Position numbers and translations under genes: made by a program
Assembly: GCF_019084075.1 (NCBI RefSeq)
Contig: NZ_JAHREN010000001.1
Location: 1,337,501 to 1,401,500 of the forward strand
DNA: 64,000 nt
Source of the DNA: Siccirubricoccus sp. G192
GTDB lineage: Bacteria; Pseudomonadota; Alphaproteobacteria; Acetobacterales; Acetobacteraceae
Reading direction: 5' to 3'
Part shown: positions 9,657 to 19,300 of the stretch, one piece after another
Numbering within the stretch: the first letter of the stretch is position 1
Layout: every line of letters starts with the position of its first letter
Notes under the pieces: model-generated
What the model was told of the DNA's origin: nothing
Databases searched by the model: none
Seen by the model: the letters and a program-made list of their open reading frames with translations, nothing else

Positions 9657-12620
9657 ATGTTTAAGGAGGCGCGGTTGGAGGAGGAGGTCCACAGGAAGCC
9701 GGAGGGTCCCGCTGCCTTGCTCGATGTGGCGAAGCAGCACCGCGAAGCCGGCCGCTTCGACCAGGCCGAAGCCACCTACGGAAACATCCTGGCCCTGTCG
9801 CCGCGCCATGCCGGCGCCCTGCTCGGCCTCGGCATCACGGCCCGCCTGCGCGGCGACCGGAAGGCTGCCGCGGAGCATTTCGAAAAGGCAGTCGAATCCG
9901 CCCCTGCCGAACCCTGGGCCTGGCTCGAACTGGCCCGGGAACACCGCGACGCCGGATGCCTGGAAGCCGCCGAACGCGTCTATCAGGAGGCCCTCCGGCG
10001 CTTTCCCGGCGAGGTCAATGCCCTGCTCGGCATGGGGGCCTGCGCGCGGCAGCGTGGCGACCGCGCCGCCGCCCTGGCGCATTTCGAGGCAGCGGCGGCG
10101 GCCGCGCCGGAACATCCCTGGCCCCTGCTGGAACTGGCGCAGGAATATCGCGACGCCGGGCGCATCGACCTGGCGGAGGCCAGCTACAGGTCGCTGCTGA
10201 AACGCTCCCCCGGCCATGTCGCGGCCCTGATAGGCCTCGGCTCCTGCGCGCAGCGGCAGGGCGACCGTGCTGCCGCGATCGCCTGGTTCCGGGCGGCCCT
10301 GACCGCCGACCCGAACCATGTCTGGGCCGCGCAGGAACTCGCGCGCGAATACCGCGAGGCCGGGCAGGCAGCGGCGGCGGAAGCGGCCTACCGGCACCTG
10401 CTGGAGCGATCGCCCCTGCATTTCGGTGCCCTGCTCGGCCTCGGCGCCCTGGCGCGGGAACGTGGCGATCGCGCCGCGGCGCTGGCGCATTACGAGGCTG
10501 CGGCCGCGGCCGAGCCGGGCAACCCCTGGGGCTGGCTGGAACAAGCGCGGGAGCACCGGGATGCCGGCCGGCCGGAGGCCGCCGAGGCCGCCTATCGCGC
10601 CGCACTGGAACGGGCGCCCCGCAATGCCGGCGCGCTGCTCGGCCTCGGCACCCTGGCGCGGCAGCGCGGCGACCGCGCCGCGGCGCTGGCACATTTCCAG
10701 GCGGCGGCGGAAGCCGAGCCGAACAATCCCTGGGCCCCGATGGAGCTGGCGGCGGAACTCGCCAATCACGGCAGGACCAACGAGGCGCGCAGCCTGTTGC
10801 AGGACCTGCTCGCGCGTGATCCGAGCCAGCTCGCGACCTGGCTCCATCTCGGCCGGCTGGCCCTGGAGACCGGCGATGCCGTGGCGGCGGCCGAGGCCTT
10901 CCGCGGCGCCGCCACCCACCATCCGGCCGCCGCCGCACCGCTGCTGGAATTGGCCGGCATCGCCTGGGCCGGCGGCCGGCCCGAGGAGGCGGCGGAACTC
11001 GCCCGGCAGGCCGCGGAACGCGCGCCCGCGGATCCGGCGCCGCTGCTGGTGCTGGCCCGGCAGGCGGCCGATGCCGAACGCCATGCGGAAGCGGAAGCCC
11101 TGTTCGGCCAGGTCCTGGCGCTGCAGCCAGCCAATCCGGGCGGCGTCTCCGGCCTGGCGCTCACCTTGATGCGTCTTGGCCGCAAGGCGGAGGCATTGGC
11201 GCTGCTCGATGCCGCCGAGCAGGGGGCGGCCCCGCATCCCGCCCTGGCGGCGACGCGCGCGGTGGTCCACCGGCTGACCGGCGATTGGATGGCGGGACGC
11301 GAGGCCATGGCCCGGCTGTCGGCCCCCATCCTGGCGGATGGCTGGGTGCGGGCTGAGCGGTTCCGGGCCGGATTGCGGCTCGGCGGCTGCGATGCCGCGG
11401 CGGCCCTGCTGGCCTCCTGGCCCGGCACCGGCACGGCAGCCGCGGCGCTGGAGCATGCGCGCGGACAGGTCGCCGACGAGCGCTGGCAGACCGAGGCGGC
11501 GCGGCGCCATTTCGAATCGGCGCTGGCCCTGGCGCCGAGCGTCGGGGAGGCGCTGCATGATGCCGTGCGGGCCGCGCTGCGCGACCTCGACCTGCCGGCG
11601 GCGCGGGCGCATCAGCTCCGGCTCGCGGCGCGCGGGGCCGCCGCCAGGCTCCGGGGCGGCCACAGCGCCAATCCCAGCCAGGGCCTGCTTGGCCAGATCA
11701 TCGAGGACTTCGCGCTCGACCGGCAGGCGCTCGCGGGATTGCGGGAGGCGCGGCAGCAGGCCCCGGAGGCGCGGCTGCCGGCCCTGATGGAACTGGTCCG
11801 CCGCTACCCGGACAGCACCGCGGCGGCGGTGCAGATGCTGGTGGCGCTGCGGCTGGCGGGGCGCTTCGCGGCCCGCCCGGACACCAGGGGCCAGGGCATC
11901 CCGCCGCGGCTCTGCCAATATTGGAACGACCCGCAGCCGCCGCCCGATGCGCTGGACCTGATGGCAAGCTGGCAGCGCTGCAACCCGGGCTTCGCCTTCC
12001 ACCGCTTCGACGATGCCGAAGCCCTCGAATTCCTGCGCCGCGCCGCCGCGCCGGAGGTGGCGCGGGCCTTCGCGGCCGCGCGCGAGCCGGCGATGCGTTC
12101 GGACCTGTTCCGCCTGGCCTGGGTATATGCCGAAGGCGGCTACTATGCCGATGCGGATGACCGCTGCCATGCCGCGCTCGGCAGCCTCGTGCCGCCGGCG
12201 GCGGGGCTTTTCCTGCACCTTGAGGAATACGGCACGCTCGGCAACAACATCATCGGCGCCAGCGCCGGGCACCCGGTCATCGGCCGCGCCCTGTCGCTGG
12301 CGGCGCAGGCCATCCTGCGCGGCGACCGCGACCTCATCTGGCTGGCGACCGGCCCCGGCCTGCTGACCCGTGCCTTCGCGCAGATCGTCGCGGAGACCGG
12401 CGCCCTGCCGGAGGGGGCGGTCATTCTCGACCGGGTGGAGATGCACCGCGTCGCCGCCATGCATTGCGTGCTCGGCTACAAGGCCGGCGCCCGGCATTGG
12501 ACCAATGCGGCCTTCCAGGCGGCCAGGACGGCGAAGCCCGGCGGCCGCAGGCCTGCCTCTGCCGTGGAGCCGATGGCTCCGCTGGCCCGGCATCCGACAG
12601 GCTTCCGGCCCCCGGCATGA
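9657..12620 (+). CDS. TPR-repeat protein with C-terminal DXD glycosyltransferase domain
   Basis: The 987-residue protein contains about a dozen tandem 34-residue TPR units in its first 550 residues. They are recognisable by the recurring ALLGLG...RQRGDRAAALAHFEAA pattern and are unusually similar to one another, which points to recent internal duplication. The C-terminal 230 residues resemble the sugar-binding DXD (Gly_transf_sug, OCH1/TcdA-like) domain: a conserved RCNPGFAFHRFDD, MRSDLFRLAWVYAEGGYYAD and the metal-binding DADD near residue 830. TPR-linked transferases of this sort modify protein or lipid-linked acceptors. It lies 93 bp after the GT2/GT4 gene and ends before a hairpin at 12655-12674. 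Confidence 0.8.
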   Translation: MFKEARLEEEVHRKPEGPAALLDVAKQHREAGRFDQAEATYGNILALSPRHAGALLGLGITARLRGDRKAAAEHFEKAVESAPAEPWAWLELAREHRDAGCLEAAERVYQEALRRFPGEVNALLGMGACARQRGDRAAALAHFEAAAAAAPEHPWPLLELAQEYRDAGRIDLAEASYRSLLKRSPGHVAALIGLGSCAQRQGDRAAAIAWFRAALTADPNHVWAAQELAREYREAGQAAAAEAAYRHLLERSPLHFGALLGLGALARERGDRAAALAHYEAAAAAEPGNPWGWLEQAREHRDAGRPEAAEAAYRAALERAPRNAGALLGLGTLARQRGDRAAALAHFQAAAEAEPNNPWAPMELAAELANHGRTNEARSLLQDLLARDPSQLATWLHLGRLALETGDAVAAAEAFRGAATHHPAAAAPLLELAGIAWAGGRPEEAAELARQAAERAPADPAPLLVLARQAADAERHAEAEALFGQVLALQPANPGGVSGLALTLMRLGRKAEALALLDAAEQGAAPHPALAATRAVVHRLTGDWMAGREAMARLSAPILADGWVRAERFRAGLRLGGCDAAAALLASWPGTGTAAAALEHARGQVADERWQTEAARRHFESALALAPSVGEALHDAVRAALRDLDLPAARAHQLRLAARGAAARLRGGHSANPSQGLLGQIIEDFALDRQALAGLREARQQAPEARLPALMELVRRYPDSTAAAVQMLVALRLAGRFAARPDTRGQGIPPRLCQYWNDPQPPPDALDLMASWQRCNPGFAFHRFDDAEALEFLRRAAAPEVARAFAAAREPAMRSDLFRLAWVYAEGGYYADADDRCHAALGSLVPPAAGLFLHLEEYGTLGNNIIGASAGHPVIGRALSLAAQAILRGDRDLIWLATGPGLLTRAFAQIVAETGALPEGAVILDRVEMHRVAAMHCVLGYKAGARHWTNAAFQAARTAKPGGRRPASAVEPMAPLARHPTGFRPPA

Positions 12621-12654
12621 CGGCCGCCCGGGGCGCGCCGAGGCACTTCCTTCC

Positions 12655-12674
12655 GGGCAGGCCCCATCCTGCCC
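12655..12674. terminator. Hairpin between convergent genes
   Basis: GGGCAGG and CCTGCCC form a perfect 7-bp stem with a 6-base loop in the 76-bp gap between the TPR gene and the leftward peroxiredoxin gene. There is no U-tract, so it could act as a bidirectional stop or only as an mRNA-end stabiliser. Confidence 0.45.
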
Positions 12675-12696
12675 AGGCCCTGCCCGGCGCCCGACG

Positions 12697-13172
12697 TCAA
12701 AGCGCCCTGGCGGCCTCGATCACGGCAGCGGCGTGTTCCGGGACCTTCACCTTGCGCCATACCTTCCGAACCTTCCCGTCCGCGTCGACGAGGAAGCTGC
12801 TGCGCTCCATGCCCATGTATTTCCGGCCATACATGGATTTCTCCACCCAGACCCCATAGGCCCCGGCCACCGCATGGTCCTCATCCGAGGCCAGCGGGAA
12901 TTCCAGGCCGAATTTCCGCGCGAATTCTCGATCGGCGGCAGCTTGTCCGGCGAGACGCCGATCACGGTCAGCCCCAGCCCGCCGAGCTGCGGCAACGCCT
13001 CCTGCATCCCGCAGGCCTGCTTCGTGCAGCCCGGCGTATCCGCCTTCGGGTAGAAATAGAGCAGGAAGGGTCTGCCCTTCAGCCCCGCCAGGCTGACGGT
13101 CCGGCCGCTGCTGGCCGGCAGGGTGAAATCGGGCGCTGGCTCGCCCTCCGCTGGTCCCGCCGTCTCGCTCAT
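12697..13172 (-). CDS. bcp: Peroxiredoxin, Bcp/PrxQ type (frameshifted near 12925)
   Basis: The protein is a thiol peroxidase that reduces H2O2 and organic hydroperoxides with thioredoxin. MSETAGPAEGEPAPDFTLPA is followed by the active site YPKADTPGCTKQAC, with peroxidatic C49 and resolving C54 spaced as in Bcp. After SPDKLPPIE the frame breaks; the other frame continues FARKFGLEFPLASDEDHAVA through to VIEAARAL. Restoring one base in the two-T stretch at 12925-12926 (giving IEKFARKFG) repairs a normal 158-residue Bcp. The start at 13172 is preferred over 13208 because it gives the usual N-terminus. The gene is followed upstream by glnE, whose stop is 33 bp away on the same strand. Confidence 0.8.
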
Positions 13173-13204
13173 CCCGCCTGCTCCCCCCTGTCTGACACGC
13201 CGAT

Positions 13205-16200
13205 TCACGGCTTCGCGCCCTGCGGCCCTTCGCCGATCGGGCCGCCAAGAGATCCAACCCGCCGCTCGAAGATCGCGCGCACCGTTCCGGCCATGGATTG
13301 CATCTGCGCGCGCAGCCCTGCAAGGTCAATCGGGCGCGGGTCGTGTCTCGGCTTGCCCCCTGAATCCGCGGGCAGAGGCGCTCCAGCCGGGCAAGCCGCG
13401 ACACTTGGCGGCCGCGGCTCCAGCAGCGGCGCCACGGCGCGCAGCAGCGCCGCCGCCGCCGGGGCGGGCAGCGCCGCTTCGGGCGAGCGGCCATGGGTCA
13501 GGCGGATCAGCCCGATCACCGTCCGCCAGAGCCGGTCCGCGGCGATCAGCGCCGCCGCCTCCTCCGCCGGCAGGATGCCCGCCTGGCCGAGCCGCGCCAG
13601 CGCGAGGCGGGTGGTGGTGGCCAGGATCTGCGGCTGCGCCGGCGCGTGGCGGAGCTGCAATGCCTGGGCGATGAACTCCACCTCGATCAGCCCGCCCGGC
13701 ATGGCCTTCACGTCCCAGGGCCCCTCCGGCGGCAGCTCGCGCAGCATCCGCGCCCGCATCGCCGCCGCATCCGCGAGCGCGCTTTCCGAGGCGCCGGGCC
13801 GGGTGATCGCCGCCGCCAGCACCGCGCCGATCCGTTTGCGCAGCGCCGGCGGCCCCGCCACCACCCGCGCCCGGGTCAGCGCCATGCGTTCCCAGGTCCA
13901 GGCATTCTCCTGGTGGTACTGCTCGAAGGTGGCGAGGCGTACCGCGACCGGGCCCTTGTTGCCGGAAGGGCGCAGCCGCATGTCCACCTCCCAGAGCCGC
14001 CCCTCCGCCCCCGGCGCGGTGATCGCCGCCACCACCTGCGGCGCCAGCCGGATGAAGTATTCGGAAGGCGCCAGGGACCGCTTGCCGCCGCTGCTCCCGG
14101 TGGCCTCGGGGTCGTGGTCGTAGAGCAGCACCAGGTCGAGGTCGGAGCCCGGCAGCATCTCCCGCCCGCCCAGCTTGCCGAGCGCGATCACCGCCAGCGC
14201 GCCGCCGGGGACGCGGCCATAGCGTTCCGCGAAATCGGCGCTAATCCGCGGCAGCAGCGCGGCGATGGCGGCATCCGCCAGGTCGGCGCGCAGCTCGCCC
14301 GCGGTGTCGGCATCCAGCGCGCCCTCCAGCGCCGCCGCGTCGATCTCGAATTTCCGCTCGGTGGCGAGGCGCCGCGCCACCTCCAGCGCCTCCTCCAGGT
14401 GCCGCGCCTCCTTCACCAGCGCGGGCAGGCTGGCGGAGGGGTCGGTGCCGGCCGGCGCGACGCTGCCGGCCAGCAGCCCGTCCAGCGCCGCCGGGTTGCG
14501 CGCCAGGTGGTCGGCCAATTGCGGCGCGGCGCCAAGGATGCCGGCCACCCGGTCGAGCAGGGCCGGGTTGTGGACGAAGAGGCTGAGGATCTGCACCCCG
14601 GCCGCGAGCCGCATCAGCACGCCGTCGAAGCGCGCCAGCGCCTGGTCCGGGTTGCTCTGCCGGGCGAAGGCGGCGAGCAGCGCCGGCATCATCTCGGTGA
14701 GCAGCTCGCGCGCCCGCTGGCTGCGGGTGGCGCGCGGCCGGCCATGGTGCCAGCCGCGCACCATGGCGGCGACGGAGGCGGGTTCGGCGAAGCCCATGCG
14801 GCGCAGCGTGGCGATGGTTTCCGGGTCGTCCTCCACCCCGGTGAAGACCAGGTTGCCGCCATTCGCCTCATCATTCGCCGCGCCGCCTGCGCCGCTGAGC
14901 GCCGGCGCCGCCTCGAACATGTCGCCGTAATGCCGCTCCACCCGGCCGAGATGCCCCAGGAAGGCCGCCGCGAAAGCCTCCGTGCCGGGGAAGCCCATGA
15001 AGGAGGCGATGCGGGCCAGCCCCGCCGCATCCTCCGGAAGCCGGTGGGTCTGCCGGTCGGCCACCATCTGCAGCCGGTGCTCCAGGTTGCGCAGGAAGAC
15101 ATAGGCATCGGCCAGGTCCACCGCGGCGCGGCGGTCGATCCGCCCGGCCCCGGCCAGCGCCGCCAGGGCGCCGAGGGTGGTCGGGTCGCGCAGCCCGGGA
15201 TCGCGCCCGCCCCAGATGAGCTGCAGCACCTGCGCGGTGAACTCGATCTCCCGGATGCCGCCGCGGCCGAGCTTCACGTCATGCCCGGCCAGCGCCACCG
15301 CCGCGCCGGCGCCCTTGTGGCCCTTGTGCGCGTGGATCTGCCGCTTGATCGAGTGGATATCCGTCACCGCCGCGAAATCCAGGTGCCGGCGCCAGACGAA
15401 GGGCCGGATCTCGCGCAGGAAATGCTCGCCGAGCGCGCGGTCTCCGGCCACCGGCCGCGCCTTGATCATCGCCGCGCGTTCCCAGTTCTGCCCCATGGAT
15501 TCGTAGTAGACGATGGCGGCATTCACCGAGACGGCGAGCGGCGTCGCCGCCGGGTCCGGGCGCAACCGCAGGTCGGTGCGGAAGACATAGCCCTCGGCGG
15601 TGCGTTCCTCCAGCAGCCGCACCAGGTCGCGCGCCAGCCGGACATAGCAGGCGCCGGCCCGGTCGCTGTGATAGGCTGCCGCCTCCGGGTCATACAGCAG
15701 CATGAGGTCCACATCCGAGGAGTAGTTCAGCTCCCGTCCGCCGAGCTTTCCCATCCCCAGCACGATCAGGCCGCTGCCCTTGGCGATCATGCGCGGGTCG
15801 GACCGGCCGCCGCGGGTGAGCCGGAGCTCCCCGCGCTCGGCCGCCGCCAGCAGCAGATGCGCGCAGGCGAAGTCGATGGTGGCATCGGCGAGGTCCGAGA
15901 GCGCCCCGGTCACCCGGTCGAGCGGCCAGAGTCCGGCGAGGTCCGCCACGGCCGCGATCAGCGCCGCCTGCCGCTTCACCTGCCGGAGCAGCGCCCCCAC
16001 CGCCTCCCGCCCGGCCTGCGGATCGGCGCGGGTCAGCGGGTCGAGCGCCAGGGCGAGGGCTTCGTCCGGGCCGCGTTCGGCCAGGCGCAGCAGGCTCGGT
16101 GCCTCGCGCAGCGCGAGGTCGGCGAGATAGGGGCTGTGGCCGCCGAGCGCGCCCAGCAGCGCGGCGCCCTCGGCGCTGGCGGCGAAGGCCTGGCTGGCGG

Positions 16201-16243
16201 CATCGCGTTCGGCGAAGCGTTCGGCCAGCCGTTCGGCGGCCAC
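13205..16243 (-). CDS. glnE: Bifunctional glutamine synthetase adenylyltransferase/deadenylase
   Basis: GlnE adds or removes AMP on glutamine synthetase under control of PII, tuning nitrogen assimilation. The 1012-residue protein carries both nucleotidyltransferase domains: the N-terminal deadenylase with GKLGGRELNYSSDVDL (D177 and D179) and the C-terminal adenylylase with GKLGGREMLPGSDLDL near residue 700, each followed by LLYD. Length matches alphaproteobacterial GlnE. The start is a GTG inside LPRPFDPVAAERLAERF; upstream sequence is in frame back to a TGA but holds no ATG, so a non-standard or slightly earlier start is possible. It diverges from the AsmA-like gene across 87 bp. The plus strand over this gene is also open but is a shadow. 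Confidence 0.95.
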   Translation of the reverse strand: MAAERLAERFAERDAASQAFAASAEGAALLGALGGHSPYLADLALREAPSLLRLAERGPDEALALALDPLTRADPQAGREAVGALLRQVKRQAALIAAVADLAGLWPLDRVTGALSDLADATIDFACAHLLLAAAERGELRLTRGGRSDPRMIAKGSGLIVLGMGKLGGRELNYSSDVDLMLLYDPEAAAYHSDRAGACYVRLARDLVRLLEERTAEGYVFRTDLRLRPDPAATPLAVSVNAAIVYYESMGQNWERAAMIKARPVAGDRALGEHFLREIRPFVWRRHLDFAAVTDIHSIKRQIHAHKGHKGAGAAVALAGHDVKLGRGGIREIEFTAQVLQLIWGGRDPGLRDPTTLGALAALAGAGRIDRRAAVDLADAYVFLRNLEHRLQMVADRQTHRLPEDAAGLARIASFMGFPGTEAFAAAFLGHLGRVERHYGDMFEAAPALSGAGGAANDEANGGNLVFTGVEDDPETIATLRRMGFAEPASVAAMVRGWHHGRPRATRSQRARELLTEMMPALLAAFARQSNPDQALARFDGVLMRLAAGVQILSLFVHNPALLDRVAGILGAAPQLADHLARNPAALDGLLAGSVAPAGTDPSASLPALVKEARHLEEALEVARRLATERKFEIDAAALEGALDADTAGELRADLADAAIAALLPRISADFAERYGRVPGGALAVIALGKLGGREMLPGSDLDLVLLYDHDPEATGSSGGKRSLAPSEYFIRLAPQVVAAITAPGAEGRLWEVDMRLRPSGNKGPVAVRLATFEQYHQENAWTWERMALTRARVVAGPPALRKRIGAVLAAAITRPGASESALADAAAMRARMLRELPPEGPWDVKAMPGGLIEVEFIAQALQLRHAPAQPQILATTTRLALARLGQAGILPAEEAAALIAADRLWRTVIGLIRLTHGRSPEAALPAPAAAALLRAVAPLLEPRPPSVAACPAGAPLPADSGGKPRHDPRPIDLAGLRAQMQSMAGTVRAIFERRVGSLGGPIGEGPQGAKP

Positions 16244-16330
16244 CGGATCGAAGGGCCGGGGCAGCCGGCCAGGGGTGAGGCCGGGGGAAGGGCCGGGGGA
16301 AGGGCCAGGGGGGCTGGCCAGGGGGCGGGG

Positions 16331-19300
16331 ATGTCGCGCTCATCATCCCGGAGGGAAGGCGTGACCCCACGCCTCGGTCAAGCGCTGCGATGGCTGAAGC
16401 GGCTGCTCAGTGCCGCCCTGGCCCTGCTGCTGGTGGCGGCGCTGGGCCTGGCCGGGCTCGCCTGGCGGCTGGCCCAGGGGCCGCTCGCCCTGGCGCCCCT
16501 GGCGCGGGAGATCGAGCGGGCGGTGAACCGGCCGGGCGGCCCGCGGGTCGAGATCGCCGAGGCCGCCATCGCCTGGGAGGGCTGGCGGGGCGGCACGGCG
16601 CCGCTCGATATCCGCCTCTCCGGCGTGCGGCTGCTGGATGCGGCGGGCACCACCCGGATGGACCTGCCGGATGCCGCCGTCACGCTCTCGCTGCGTGCCC
16701 TGCTGCGCGGCACCCTGGCGCCCGCGACCATTGCCCTGCACGACCCCCGCGTGGTGCTGGTGCGGGCCGAGGACGGCTCCTTCGGCCTGGCGCCCGAGGC
16801 GCCCGGCGGGACCGCGCCGCCCGAGGCCGCGACCGATGCCGATGCCGGCGAGGCGCTGCTCGGCCTGCTGCGGGAACTCATGCAGCCGATCTCGCATCGC
16901 AGCGCCCATGGCGCGCTCCGCCGCATCCGGCTGGAGGGCGGCGAGATCGTGGTGATGGACCGCGCGCTCGGCCGTTCCTGGTCGCTGAGCGAGCCGCGGA
17001 TCGACATCCGCCGCGCCGCCTCCGGCGGGCTGGTGGCGGAGGGCGCGGCCAGCATCCTCAGCGGCAGCATGGTGGTGCCGGTGCGCCTCACCGGATCGGC
17101 CCAAGGCACGCCCCAAGGCACGCCCATGCGGCTTTCGCTCGGCATCGCCCTGCCGGCGCTGCGGCCGCCGCAACTGGCCGAGATCTGGCCGCCCCTGGCG
17201 CCGCTCGCGGTGCTGGATGCCCCGGTCAGCCTGGCCGCCACCGCCGAATTCGACGCCGAGGCCCGGCCGGAACGGGTGCATGCCAGGCTGGCGGCGGAGC
17301 GGGGCGCGCTGGCCCTCGGCCCCGGCCGGCGCCTGCCCTTCGCGGCGCTGGAGGCGGCGCTGGAGGGCAGCGGCCGGGCGCTGCGCCTGACCGGCGCCAG
17401 GCTGGCGCTGCCGGGCGGCCCCGGCGCGCCGGGCCCCAGCTTCGCCGCCACCGGCGAAGCGATGCTGCGCGACGGCGCCTGGGCGGCCAGCCTCGATCTC
17501 CGTGCCGAGCCGCTGCCGGTGGCGGCGCTGGCGGCGGCCTGGCCCCCCGATCTCTCCCCCGAGGCGCGCCAGGCGGCGCTCGGCGCCCTGGCGGCCGGCA
17601 CGCTGCGGGAGGCCCGGCTCCACCTCGCCGTGACCGCGCCCGAGGTGCTCGACCGGGTGGATCTGGCGGAGGCGCAATTGGCGCTGGCCGCCAACGGCGC
17701 GGTCTTCGGCCTTGGCGCCGGGCGCCGCCTGGCGACCGAGACGGCGGAGCTGGCGGCGACCCTCACGCCCGGCGCGCTCCGGCTCGACCGGGTGGTGCTG
17801 CGGCTGCCGCGCGGCCCCGCCGGCCCAGGTTCCGGCCCCGGCTCCGGCGCGACCGGCCCGGTCGTCACCGCTTCCGGCGAGGCGGTGCGGCAGGGCGCGC
17901 TGTGGCGCGGCCGGCTCGGCCTCGGCCTCGATGCGGTGCGCTTCGCCGGCCTCGCGGCGCATTGGCCAGAGGGCGTCGTCCCGGGTGCGCGCGACTGGAT
18001 CATCCAGAACGTCACCGCCGGCGAGATCCGCAACGGCGCCTGGCGGATCGAGGCCGAGGCGCCGGACACGCTGGACGCGGTCCGCCTGGTCGGCCTCACC
18101 GGCACCGCCGCGGCCAGCGATGCCACGGTGCATTGGCTGCGCCCCATTCCGCCGCTGCGGGGTGTCTCCGGCAGCGTCGAATTCACGCCCACCGAGGTCA
18201 CCATCCGCGGCAGCGGCGGCCGCCAGCTCACCGCCGATGGCGGACGCAGCGGGCTGGAACTGCGCGAGGCCACGGTCCGCTTCCACAGCCTCGACGCCTC
18301 GCCGGGCCAGGCCGAGATCACGGTGCAATTGGCCGGGCCGCTGGCCGATGCGGTGGCGGTGGTGCGCCACCCCCGCCTCAAGCTGTTCGAGCGCCGCCCG
18401 CTGAAGCTGAGCGTCGCCGCCGGCCAGGTCGATGCCCGGCTGCAGGTGGGCTTCCCGCTCTGGGCCGACCTGCCGATGGAGGCGCTGCGGCTGCGCGCCA
18501 CCGCCCGCATCACCGAGGCGCGGCTGCCCGGTGCGCTGCTCGACCAGGAATTGGGCCGGGCCAATCTCGACCTCGTGGTGGATACCGAATCGCTGAAGCT
18601 CAGCGGCCAGGGGCTGCTGGTGGATGCGCCGGTGCGGCTGGCCATGGATATGGACTTCCGCGCCGGCCCGCCGGCCCAGGTGACGGAGCGCGCGACGCTG
18701 ACGGGCCGGATGGACGGGCGGCAACTGGACCGGCTCGGCCTGGAGGCGCGGCAGGTGCTGGCCGGGCCGGTGGCGCTGGAGGCGCGCTACGAGCGCCGCC
18801 GCAGCGGCCAGGGCCAGGTGGCGCTGCGCGGCGACCTGCGGGATGCCTGGCTCGGCGTGGAGGCCGCCGGCTGGGCCAAGCGCCCGGGCACGCCGGGCAG
18901 CGCCGAGGCCATGCTGCGGTTGCAGGGCGACGCCTTGCAGAGCCTCGACAGCTTCCGGCTGGAGGCGCTGGAACTGGCGCTGCGCGGCCGCGCCAGCTTC
19001 GGCCCACGGAGCCGGCTGGAGCGGGTGGAGATCACCGAGGGCATCTTCGGCGGCTCCCGCTTCATCGGCGAGGTGCGGCGCCCGGAGCGCGAGGGTGGGC
19101 CCTGGATGGCCGGGCTGCACGGGCCGCTGCTCGACCTGCGGCCGCTGCTCGGCGCGCCCGGCCATGCCGAGGGCGGCGGTGCGCCCACGCCCCAGGCGGC
19201 CCCGGCGGCCGGGGAATCCGGGCCGCCGATGCTGCTCGACCTCCGCTTCGACCGGGTGACGATGGGCGAGGCGCGCAACCTGCTCGGCGTCCAGGGAAGG

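Noticed and set aside
6864..12593. 1909-codon open frame on the minus strand
   Set aside because: It is antisense to the GT2/GT4 and TPR genes, is low-complexity and Arg/Gly/Gln-rich, and has no domain. It is open only because of high GC.
13493..16330. Open plus-strand frame over glnE
   Set aside because: It is the antisense of a clear GlnE protein. The AsmA-like gene occupying the same frame really starts at 16331.
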